Origin: Smittia aterrima
Taxonomy: Eukaryota > Arthropoda > Insecta > Diptera > Chironomidae
DNA length: 64,000 nt
Direction: 5' to 3'
Assembly (NCBI GenBank): GCA_033063855.1
Contig: CP093829.1
Location: forward strand, 14,663,537 to 14,727,536
The notes below the pieces were generated by a model that saw nothing but the letters and a program-made list of their open reading frames with translations, was not told the origin of the DNA and did no database searches. Below, in pieces: positions 11,801 to 22,825 of this stretch. A program made the position numbers and the translations under genes. The number at the start of each line of letters is the position of its first letter. Position 1 is the stretch's first letter.

Positions 11801-14800
11801 ACTCTTAAAGTAAAAAGAAAGTTGCGACATCTCATACTTTGTAAAAAAATTGCATTTGTTCTGAAGTAAAAACATTTTTAACTTTTGGCTTCTTCGGGAA
11901 CAGAAAATCATTTTTCATCCTACGTGATGGAAGGTTCTCTGATCTTGTCTGCTTTCTGAGTAGAAGAAAGAATCTCGGCAGACAAATTTCTTAAACTTCC
12001 TCGCTCCATTAGGTTCGTGAAACGAGCTTTTCTCCAAGGGGTGCGGGAAACATGCTGCGTAATGAGTGTTTATTGAAAAGTTTTCCTGGCGTGAAAATTT
12101 ATTGAACTCATAAATCTCATCGTCACTTCCCAGCCCTTTCGAAGACCACTCAATAAATCAATCAGTCGAGTTCTTCTTATTCGTTTTCAATAAAGTCTTT
12201 CTCAATATTAATCGGCTCTCAATCGATTAAGTCATCACGAATTAGGAGGTTGAACTCAAGAATCCGAGGGAACTTCTTCAGCTGTTGTTTTCTTTTAGTT
12301 AAATCCGACTCAAGTAGGAAATATTTTATGGTTTTCGTGACCACATCCGCTTGATTTGATTGTAATTTATAGCATTACCATACCACTTCGACTCGACGAG
12401 AAGGGGGAGAAAGCGCTTCCTTACGATTTGTAAGTTACGAACATGTAAAGTGGAATCGAAGAGCGAAACTGTTGCACGCGATAATATTTCATCGTTTGTA
12501 CAGCGAGGGTATTGTTGATTAAAACCGAAAGCTCATCATTTTCCTTTTCTTTGACGCTTTTCGCGAGCTTAACCAAAAGTCACGACGACTTTGTTTTACG
12601 ACGGGAAAGGAAAGAGACTTCTCGGAAACTTTTCGATGGCACAATCGCGAGAAGCAACTCATAGGGGCGAGGCGAATTCCCTTGAAGGCAACCAACTTAA
12701 TTACAGTATTTCATGTGCCTTTGTTGAGAGCTTTTGCGCTTCATTCCGCGCTATTTTAAAGAACAAAGTGACGTCAAAAATCCGAGAGCTAGTCGCGACA
12801 TAATAAATTTGAATGCTTTGGTCTTGGCCAAAGGGTGTCGTTATCAAAATCGCTAAATCTCATTTCTCTTCAATGAATTTGAGCTTTTCACTTCCACGAA
12901 CAAAGATTAATTACAATGATATCACGTTGACGGAGTTGTTTTATGAAGAAGAAAGGCTTAACAAGCTCGCAATGCTATCAGAATCGGCTTGTCAGCTCTC
13001 AAAGAACGCTGAGTGTCAAGGCCTCTCAAGAAATGTCGATTTCTTGATTTGCACGTAAGCAATTCGCGCGATATTTCCGTCTCGACTACGCACATTGTAC
13101 CGAAGCAAACATGAAACGTCAAAAACATATTCGGTCTCAAAAACCTCCGCAATGGAATAAAAAAATGTTTTCCACTTCAGTATTCCACATGTTCTCCTAT
13201 GAATTGCTTAAGGTTAAGGACTCCCGAGTTTTCTCCTGAGTTTTTTTTATCTAGTCTGCAGAGAGTAAAAAAAATATAGAATTGAGTGTAAAATAACGAA
13301 TAAAAGTGCTCCAAGGCTTTAAATTTTCAAAAAAAAAATAATGAAGGAGAAAAAGCTTCGTTTGTGCTTTTCAAGCCAAGACAATTGTTTTAGATAAAGT
13401 TAGCTTCTCAAAGTTTATCAAACTTAATCAAGAATAATGTGGCGAAATCAAAATTACTATACGAGCAAGGATTCGATGCTGGATTTGGGTTTGTTTGCCT
13501 TCATCACATGTCAAAGCTTCTTGTCACTTGATACGGGAGAAATCTTGTCGATTTGAGCAATTTGCTATTTTTTAAATTGAAAAAGCAAGAGCCTAAATTG
13601 AATTTAAGCTGGTTGTACACAAAAGCTTAAAAGTTTTTTAAAAGCTGAATTTCACAAAATGAATTTTTTATTTTTTTTTCTCACAAATAGCGAATATGCG
13701 TGGGCAAACCAGTTGCCGGCAAATGGAAAGCTGGAAACCTCCTTTCGTTGGTCGGTGCCTTGGCGAATGCGAAGTAATTTCATGCTCGTTTATTTCCGTC
13801 AAATCACGTTCATCATTATAAATCGATTTATCACAACAGATTTCTCAGATTCAATACAAATATCCTTTGACGTACGTCCGACCCGATTACGTTACATGCA
13901 CCCGTGAGACACCAAGAGAGATGATTCCATCTGCACCCGATTTGCCATATTCCAAATACACTCCGCCACACTGGATGGCTTTGGACGATCCACAGAAATA
14001 TTTTAAAACAGGTTAGCGTGCTTATGAAATTTTCCAGGTGCTTCTGCTTTAATTTAAAGCTATCGATCAAGCAAATTTGATTATTGCCATTGAAACCTTT
14101 TGGCTGCTTTCGATACTTTTCTTCCTCGCGCATTCAACTTTCTCGACATTCCAACGCTGTTCTTTGGCACATTCTGTGGTAGAACCCACGTGCCTTTTCA
14201 CACTCCAGTGCTAGTCGCAAAGTTAGATCGTTTAAGGTGGCGTAGGAAAAACTTTTAACTTTGTGAAACAAAGCATTAAACCTTTTTATTGTAAGACACG
14301 TTGAACTTACAGGACAAAAAGATCGAAAAAACATTTTGAAACTTGCTGTCAGTGAATAGAAACTTGCTAGAGGAATTTCGCCATGTCTTACTCGACACGT
14401 AAAACGACAAAAGTTTTCTAATAAATTTATCATTTTAATATTTCTCTCTTATAAAGGATACACAGGAAATCGGTTCTTCACGTTCCCACAGTTCGGCCAA
14501 ACGAGCAAAGTTGAAGTTCAGAGCGCATTGTGTGACTTCACGAACGGATATCAGTTCACGAAAACTGCTGAATGGGCTCCACTTCCGTTCTATCACGCTT
14601 CATTGGACGGCGAACGACCTGGAGGAGAAATTTATCCTCGTAGTACAGGAATCATTCCGAGCTATAAGGGCCACGTTCCAGGAATGCAGCACAGGTTCGA
14701 AGAATTTTATTTTTCATGCCCCAAATTAAAAATCGATTTTTGTTATTCATTTCAGTTATGGAAAAACTTTCGGACACGAAAGCGTGAACGCGAAGCGATA

Positions 14801-17800
14801 TCTCAACGACTCGAAGATTTGCCTTCATTAAAGTTTCTGTAGTTACTCAACTCTTAATGATCATTTTAGTTTCGTGGATTTCCATATTTTGTGAATAAAA
14901 TTTCAATTTCATAAATTTTAATGAAACTTTGCTAGTAAATTCCTGAAACTCCGTTGCTTTAATACTCTGGGACTGTGTTCTCATTAGGATTTATTCGAGT
15001 CATCAATTGGTTTTAATTGCATTTTCATTCGTGATGTCATCTCGTTAAAATGTCTGCGTGATTCACGAATAGCCTCGTTTGTCTCTCAATTAATTAACTT
15101 CAGAATTGGTGTTAAGGCAATTTTGAGCTTTTTGTCTGACGGCCAGGCCTAGATGTCCAGCAAACCAAAGCATAATGAAAGCACAGACACCTTTCACCCT
15201 TGGGGAATCTTGTTCAATGAATACGGCTTCACCATCCATTGTTAAAATCATTTTAATTCGGAGGTCGACAGAAGAGCGAACAAAACGAAATGTCAATCAG
15301 CCGAGATAAGGGAAATCTCAATGGACGAATAAACAAAGTAAAGAAAGGAAGAAGACTGTCTGTCTCTGTTCAAACATTCTTGATTGTGATTAAATTTAAA
15401 TTGAATAAAAGAAAGAGAAACTTACCCGAGCGTTCTTGAGAAGTGAATGAGGGCGGCTGTTAAGGCATGACGGTCCGTAGGCAAATCGCTGACTGGTGAA
15501 TTCTTAAATAAACCTAAGTGCTGTTCCCATCTGCCGGACTGTGCAGCTGATGTTTTCCTGCTGTCTGTAGATTGAACGCCTACAAATGGGATAAATTAAA
15601 CATTGAATGATGTAATTCATTAAGATGCATTGCAATTTGCAAGCATAACAAGCAGAGAGATAATGAATGAGGTGAAAGGCTACGTCAACTAAAGGAATTG
15701 AAGCTTGTTTTAGTCAAAAAGTAATTTAACCAACAAGAGTCTTGATTACGAGATCACAAAAACCCACTTCTCTTGAAGTTGACAACTTTTGAGTGAAACG
15801 ATGTAGACATTTGGATTAGACTACATAATTGCTTAAATTCCCTGACATTGCGATGTAAATCTTATTTTTAAAGAAGCGACATTTAGATTTCTCAAGACAA
15901 ATCGATTTTGCAAACTCTCACTTTGTCTTGTTCATTTTTGATGCTTTCAAGTGCCATCATTATTTTTCTTGTCGCCAAAAGACTGAAATGGAATTTATCT
16001 TAGTCAACACGAAAATACGAAAAGCTGTCTTCTGTCGAGAAATTAAATGAGTCTTCAAGTAAAAGTCTTCTAGATTTTATCGAAAAAACTCATAAACTCG
16101 AGCTTAGTTCAGATTTGGTTTAATATTACAATCTCGCATTCACGCAATTGACGAAGGGTTCAGCATCGCTTAGCATCGTAATATGTTAGCAACGAAAATA
16201 GAAACCGCTGCTGCCTTTCACAGTTTTCTACTAAATTTATTATTCGCATAGAGTTCTGAATCGTCAGAAAGGATTTTCGTTCATCTTCTGTTGTTCTGGT
16301 TTATCTTTACTTGTACGATGGAAACAAATGCTTGCGAATGAGCTCGGTTCAAACTCATTGTTCATACGAGTTTGGGATGACGGAAATTGCATTTCGCGGT
16401 GTCATAACTCTTAAGTGGATAATATGAACTTCATCAGTGTAGAAGGATTTCTTTTGCCTTAAACGAGAACATCTATGTCCCAGACGACGACGAAGAGCTA
16501 TCATGGCTCACTGACATAATCTCTCGGCAAAATAAGTAATTCATTTTAATGAATCATCGCTCCATTTAATCAAAACTACACGAAGGGTCAAAAGGTTTGG
16601 AACGGAGAAAAATGACTTGCTAATTAAAATGTAAAAATGCGAACTCGCCAACTAATGAACGAAAAATCGCCAACTAAAGCCATTAATAGAGTCTTGGAAA
16701 GTTTTGTGTTCTTACGAAAAATTTGCTTACTCGTTGTCCTTCGACTTCCGGGCCCAGTACTGCTTCGACTTCGCCCAGTACTAATTTTAAAACGTGCCGG
16801 TACAACTTTCGCCGCAGAATCGCGTGCCTCAAACGTCATCACACACGAAGCCACAACGATGAATCCTGTGGATGAAATTAGAATTCTTTATAAACGTGAT
16901 AGGCAATATAACATTCAAGGACTCGAAATGCCACCTATAAACAACACGTCGACATAATTCACTCCAGTCTCTTAACAGTTTGACAAGAAGATTTGCATTC
17001 AACCATAAATCTAATCGAGACCTTTCAGGGAAAATTTCACGGCTATAAAAACCACAAAGCTCCGTCACTAATTAGAAACCTTTGCTGCTCCTCGTTATTC
17101 AAATTTTGCTCGGATTCGGTTAATTGAGTGTCGACTAATACACACTCGTAGAGACGGAGCCAAACCTCAGTCATTACGTAACATGAAGAAGAAGCTCTTT
17201 CGAAGGTAAAATTGAAACAGGAAATTAAACGAAGCTCAAATCAGCCAATATCTCAAAAGCACTAAGTTGAAAGGAGCAATCTTGAAACTTTAAGCGACGT
17301 CTTGATGCAAACATTTGCTTCATTTTTGCAATTCTATTCAACAGTTTGCTTTGCACTTTTCCTTTTGGAAATGAAGCAAACCTCGTCTGATAGAACGATA
17401 AGCTTATTGAGAGAGATTTTGAAGGGAAAATATGAAATTGCTTTTGTGGAAATGTAAATCGGAAATTCCTTAGAATAGCAAAAGCTCAGAAATATTTTCA
17501 ACCTCATGTCTGCTATTGAGAGATTGTGAACTGTGAAAATGTTTTCGCTTCACTGACAAACTTTTCTCCTTCAAATATTTCTTCATGTGTACGACGTTTT
17601 TATGACGTCGTGAGCGGCAGATGGGAAACTTTTGAGGCAATTCTCAATAAACTGGGAAATTGGACAAGTTTCTATGAAACATTTTGCAGATGAGCGAATC
17701 AAAATTCTTCAATAAAGTTTTATAGTTATCGCTCAGGCGTCAATTGGAATGATAATAGCCATAGAAACTTTTCGAAGGGCCACAAATGATGACTTAAAGG

Positions 17801-18398
17801 AACATTATGCAAATCAGCGGCACTCAAGCCCCGAACTGATCATCAACCAACTGAATTGAAAATTATGGCGCCTGAAGGAACATTGCTGAATTAACTCGTT
17901 TTCATCGAGCTTTTTTTCTGCTTTGAAATAATTCATAAAGTTTTCTCCGACGAGTAATGCATCAGCATAGCATGGTTGGTAACTTCCGTGGAAATGCTCG
18001 TAAAGGGATTCATAAATCGCATGGAAAGTTGTTGATTGTTTCCGTTTAATTTACTCACCACCAACGCCCATGATAATTGGGCCCATGTAAGATAAGTTGT
18101 TGAGGTGAAGTCCTCTCTGATCCGTCTTTATTCTCACAGTTGAATTGCTTTTCATGTCTCCTAACGCGAAATCGTTTGAGTAGTAACCTATTGTAGCCAT
18201 TGATGCTCCGATTGCCATCAACAGAATACCGACCATCAATGCTCGACATGCATGCCAAAGACATTGAGTTGTCATTTTTCCTTTGACAACTTGGACATTC
18301 CATGTAGCTCCACTCGCTGGATGAGCTCGTCGCAATGGACCGATGCTGTTTTCTCTTCGATTTTTCCATTGCGAACCACCACGCACATGCAATGCCAT
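8879..18398 (-). CDS. TMEM200-family two-pass membrane protein
   Basis: Five exons (18059-18398, 16731-16865, 15426-15579, 10558-11235, 8879-9431) splice in phase to 619 residues. After a short basic N-terminus, VVKGK leads to membrane segment 1 (about 52-73, ending MATIGYY). A short loop follows with two N-glycosylation sequons (Asn85, Asn101), then HLNNLSYMGPIIMGVGGFIV begins segment 2 (about 103-125), ending in CVMTFEARDSAAKVVPARF. This two-helix core with GPIIMG is typical of TMEM200 proteins, whose function is poorly known. The remaining about 480 residues are a cytoplasmic, Ser/Arg-rich, low-complexity tail, long for the family. An ALTAALIHFSRTLG helix at about 195-208 may be an interaction segment. 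The start ATG directly follows an in-frame TAG that could also be a 3' splice site (ctgactag), so an upstream coding exon is not excluded. The 4.2 kb third intron contains a complete plus-strand gene. Confidence 0.85.
11236..13690. other. Left part of TMEM200-like intron 3
   Basis: Non-coding as far as I can see. It contains an imperfect AATG/AAAATG repeat run at about 11515-11540 that abuts an 18-base perfect palindrome. A possible upstream first exon of the nested CIMIP2 gene (ATG at about 13438, donor near 13490) can be drawn in phase, but the evidence is weak. Confidence 0.35.
11540..11557. repeat. 18-base perfect palindrome
   Basis: ATGATTTTCGAAAATCAT reads the same on both strands and lies directly after a short ATGAAA-rich run, within an intron. 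Its role is unknown; such A/T-rich palindromes can occur by chance. Confidence 0.6.
13696..14831 (+). CDS. CIMIP2/FAM166-family ciliary microtubule inner protein, nested gene
   Basis: Exons 13696-13773, 13849-14011, 14457-14694 and 14756-14831 keep phase and give 184 residues. The family signatures are clear: PRKFF-like DPQKYFKTGYTG (about 74-85), an FGQTS-type turn, and the C-terminal IIPSYKGHVPGMQHSYGKTFG, which parallels the GYxGxVPxxxxxFGxTFG repeats of FAM166A/B. Vertebrate relatives line the inside of axonemal doublet microtubules in cilia and sperm tails, so an axonemal role is likely. The gene lies wholly inside intron 3 of the TMEM200-like gene on the opposite strand. The start is the weak point. 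A strong acceptor (pyrimidine tract then aaatag, ending at 13690) precedes the first exon listed, so a further 5' exon is likely; if exon 1 is not coding, the ATG at 13921 gives 134 residues. The AATAAA follows 63 bases after the stop. Confidence 0.82.
14894..14899 (+). terminator. Poly(A) signal AATAAA of the nested CIMIP2 gene
   Basis: It lies 63 bases past the stop codon, within the host intron. It supports the nested gene being a separate transcription unit. Confidence 0.6.
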
Positions 18399-21300
18399 CT
18401 AGTCAGTTGAGATTTGCGGTTTTATCAAAGTCATTAACATTTGATTAAATAATCTGAGAAAGGAAGAAGACCACGTGAAACTGTTGTGCTTGCTTCATGT
18501 AAACTCAATTTGTTTGCTTTCCCTTTAATGCTCACTAAACGAGAGCAAACTTCTTGTCGACTTCCGTTTGCTTTTCGTCTTGCCAAACAAGAAGGAAAGC
18601 ATGAACCAAGTGACTAATTAGTTTCGCAAGTGTTGAAATGTTTCGGGACATTAAATTTAATTAGGAGAAATGAAATATTTCGCAACAAAGGATTTCTCAC
18701 GGCTTGAGTGGATTAACCCTTTTATGCAATAAACTCAAAATGTTCGCTAAAGGAAGAGCGAAAGCTTGCGGGAAGCTTTCGAGAAATTTAATCAACGAGG
18801 TCTCCCGTTTCGTCGTTGTCTAAACAACTACAAATTATCAACTTTACAAGAAAATCTCTTCAACAAGCTTAATCCTCGTAATTCTCATGTGAAAGCATTA
18901 AAGAGTTTGAAGAGTGAGCTTGATAGTTGGTTAGTTAATATTATCCAAGTTGATATTAATTTTCCCTCGGCTATGAAGCGAGTATCGTATTAACGAAGCT
19001 TTTTCCTACAATTAACTTTTGTTGGATTCTATAGAATAACTTTCATCAACAAATACTTTGCAACGTATAAGCCGTGAGCTAATCTGTGCTTCTCACATGT
19101 GAAAAATTGCCTTAAAGCTTTAAGCTTGAATGAAAGCGTCAAGTATAAGAGAGAAGAACAAGACGTTTGTTTTCTGAAAGCATTTTTATGACAGTCATGA
19201 CTACTATGAGCTTTAACGACTTCCAACCATCACGAGCTTTATCATCGCCACCATACTTTTCTGTTTGTTCTCTCACTTGCGTGGCTTGCCTGAAGGAGCA
19301 TCAAATGTGTTCAAGCTTTTACTTCCATTTTTTCTCTCGGTGCATAAATAATTGCCTCGTAATTATTATCATTATCATAGTCGCTGACAGCGAATAAATG
19401 TGACGCTCTTTAGAGTTTCTAAAGCTGCTTGTATGATGATTTAATGCTTTTGTGAGATATTCGTATTTTGAATAGTAGAGAACAAGCGCTTAATTCAAAT
19501 CGTCCTTTCCAATTGAATTCCGTAATCACAATCAAAATTCGTGAATTAAATTTCCATTTTGAAAGGAAATTTCTGAATCTGTCGCATTTCCAGATTCATG
19601 ATTATTTTATGAACAACTCGCCTGGTTTTCTCGAATCAATGATTTAATTTCGATTTTGGCTTCTTCTCACGGACAGTGTCGTAAAGTTTTATCGTCTGGA
19701 ATTTGATGGAGAGATTTTATTGCGATCCATTTTCTGTGGGTAATCTTGTCGTTGGAACGTAGGAGATAAGCAACCATGTCAGAGAAAATTGATAAAAACG
19801 CTCAAACGTCAAATTAAGCTTCGAACTTTTTGTTTAGAAAACTTCGCAATTTCTGAAACATAAACCGAAAGCTTACAATTCCTAAGAGGTTTTCTATTTT
19901 CCAGACAAAATTAAGCAATAAAGGTTGAATCGAGTCAATACTCGAAAGCTCAAAGCTTTCTAGCAGAAATAAAACATTTCGGTCAATGGAATCCTCCCTC
20001 ACCTGATGAAATTCGCACAGAAATGTTTTGATCGAGATAAAATCAACAAGCCATGTTTGCTTTAACGTGACAATTCGTTAGAGTTCAGTTGATTCAATAA
20101 GTTCTCAGTCTGATGATCGGGCTTGTTATTCTATCCAGCAAGCTTCATTAATTCTCTTAAAGCTAACACGAGTATATAAGATAAAGACATTAATCTAACG
20201 GATGACTTCATTCGCTCGGCAGTCCCGTTAACGTGACTGGACCGCAAAGTGAAAAACCCTTTTTGTAGCGATTTTTATTAAGAAACTTCTCTTCAGCTGC
20301 TGACCCTTATAATTGCGCAATAAAATTCAGATCGTTTCCTTGAGCTCTTTCTTTCGCTGTCCACATGGATGGTCGTTTTTGTCATCGCGTAGTCGAACGA
20401 CCGTCATAAATTCTCTTTGAATTCACGTCGTCATCAAACGGAATATAATGGAGAAGAGTGTTTGCTTTTTTATTTGCAAAACAATAATTGCTGGTGAAGG
20501 TTTTGCAAACGTTTTTGGACCTTTCTGTGGCGAAGGTCGATGAGCAAACAATCCGGGATTCGAAAACTTTTCGTGTTTGCTTTTAATTCATTCGAGAACG
20601 ATTTTCAAAGCTTTTATTTCCACAAAATTGCGGAATGAATTTCTACAAATTAGATTATTCAGAAGTAGCAGCTTTAACGGAAATCGATTCAGTAAGAAAT
20701 TAAATTCCGCCAGATAATCTTCAAATGACAAATAATCAAGATAGCTCTCGTCATTCTTGAAATTCATCCTACAATCTCATTTAATCTCTCAAGAAGTTTC
20801 ATTCGATAAATTGACCAAACAAAGTCTTCGAGAGCAAAAAAGAAACAAGAAAGCCCAAAAATAAGTGGGAAAGGCAAGCATTGTCGTCATGGACTCAATG
20901 ACATTTATTTAGTCAGTCACAAGATCACGAGTTGCTAATAAAAGTCAAAGAATTAAAGATTGATCGGAATTTAGTTTTTAGACAATATTTTGCCCTCTTA
21001 TCCGTTTCCATTTGTTGAATCATTCAATTTGAATGGCTTATCGTGAAACAATTTTTTATTTTGCGACACGACTTCCAAATTAATGTAAAATTGAATCTCC
21101 CGAAGTTGAATTTTTCATTTCCGCGAATTTTCCAGCTTAAAAGTCATTAACGAATTTTCCACGGATTTTGCTTTATTGCCACTCACTTTGAACGTGTCGT
21201 AATCAAAAAGGAAAGAAAACGTAATTGAAGATGCTGCGTTGTAAACGTGGTAAAGAAGAATTTTGAGTGAAAATGCCATTAGATCTCGTTGCCATTAAAA

Positions 21301-22746
21301 GATTCCAAGATTTATATGACAGCGACAAAGTGGAAAGAATAAAATGTTTATGAGCTGACCATAACGGCACGAACGTGCTCAGCAAGCCAATAAGCAAGTA
21401 AGCGTATGAAAGCTTTAATTTTAAATGAAGCTTCATTTAAATCATTTTCAACTCGAGAGGAATTCGAATTTCCGGAATTATTTTTAAAATATCTTTCCAC
21501 CTTTTCTCATTCTCACTTAAGAGAGCTTGAGGCTTTAAGATCTGCACTCATGAATATTTTTGCCATTATCCTTAGTAATATTAATTCACCATCGTTGTAA
21601 GAAGCTATTTGTGAATTTAATTTTATTTTCTCATCCTCATAAATCTTTTTCTTTTTCGCTACGCACATTTTTTTACTTTTCCAACTCACGCACTGAGTTC
21701 AGAGTTCACGAAGATGAAGGGGACTCGAGTTGATGCTTACACAATTTCTAAGATTTTTCTTCATTGCTCCTCATTGAATTGAAACACTGATAGCCTCTGC
21801 GCCACATAAATATTAACACTGAACATGGCTCGTAATGCAATTTGAGAATTTGTTAAGCAAACTTAATTTATCGACGATGTGAACACTCACTAATTGACGA
21901 GAAATTAGATTAAAACGTCAAACGGATGGAGAAAATATTTTTGCAAACTGTTGCACGAGCCTTTTGTGTTAAGAGATTAAAATCAGGCTCTACCCTTCAC
22001 TCATCGAGAAACGTTTTTGCTCTCGTGTTGCTCATGTTTTAATTTATTCATTCACTAAACCACAATTCACAACTTTATCCTCCATCACAAATATTTTTAC
22101 AAAAAAGCTTTAAATCCACGAGCAAAGCTTCTTCTCCGAGTTTTCAGTCCGCACAGTTCGGCTTCTGTTTGGAGTCTGAGAGGAAATCTTCTCCGATGCT
22201 GGGTTAATGCTTGTGAAGTAACGAAACAAACCCTTAAGGAAGATTGTGAGAGAAAAGCTTCTTAGAACGTCTTTAAATTACAGGAACCTCGACCTCCAGA
22301 CATCGAGAAATTTATTTACTCTTTCGATTCCCTTTCTCCATCTTATGAATTAATTAAACTTTCTGAAAAATGTTTTGTTCCTAAAATAACTTTCCCGATT
22401 TTCAGATCTTTTGCAACAGGTGACTCATGCGCTGTACCACTTATCGATTAAAGCTTCGTAAATGATTCGGGAACTTCTCTCGCTATCTCTCTCCAACACG
22501 CAGCATCCAATGTAACGTTTAAAAGTTCTGTTGTTGAGTCTCGTGCTCTATTGTTATTCATCTAACTATAATGCTTAAGCAAATAGAAAAGTTGGTTTCT
22601 CTTTCAAGAAAGTTGAGAACCGCAAATTTATTTTCTTTTTGAAAAAACACTCGAAAAGTTTTCGTCACGTTTCAACGAGTTTCACATTTTTTAGCTACCT
22701 GTTGAGTTGACAGAGCCAACGTGCTTTAATTGCTATGACTCGATTC
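18399..22746. other. 4.3 kb divergent intergenic region
   Basis: It separates the minus-strand TMEM200-like gene from plus-strand IFT172 and must hold both promoters. I found no convincing coding exon; the open frames here (up to about 76 codons) lack family features. A TATA-like element is listed separately. The rest is AT-rich sequence in which I see no structure. Confidence 0.4.
20173..20180 (+). promoter_or_regulatory. TATA-like element TATATAAG without an obvious gene
   Basis: A good TATA match is followed 30-45 bases later by a more GC-rich patch (TCGGCAGTCC). No plus-strand coding exon follows until IFT172, 2.6 kb away and with its own promoter signal. It could mark a non-coding transcript or be chance in AT-rich DNA. 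Confidence 0.2.
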
Positions 22747-22760
22747 GTTGCTATGGAAAC
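22747..22760 (+). promoter_or_regulatory. RFX X-box upstream of IFT172
   Basis: GTTGCTATGGAAAC matches every position of the strict X-box form RYYVYY-AT-RRNRAC. It lies 66 bases before the IFT172 ATG. X-boxes bound by RFX-family factors control intraflagellar transport genes in flies and nematodes, so this is very likely the main control site for this gene. Confidence 0.85.
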
Positions 22761-22825
22761 ACATAAAACCAAACAAACAAATGTGAAAATCTGAACGTCA
22801 TTTGCAAAAGTTTTATCAAGCAATT

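Noticed and set aside
13712..13723. GTTGCCGGCAAA as an X-box for the nested CIMIP2 gene
   Set aside because: It has no spacer and lacks the final AC, and in the preferred gene model it lies inside the first coding exon.
18055..18369. 104-codon frame overlapping TMEM200-like exon 1 in another frame
   Set aside because: It is a frame shadow of the exon whose correct frame encodes the conserved two-helix core.
18766..18993. 75-codon plus-strand frame with a Leu/Asn/Lys-rich helix
   Set aside because: Looks partly helical, but no start context, splice sites or family similarity support it.
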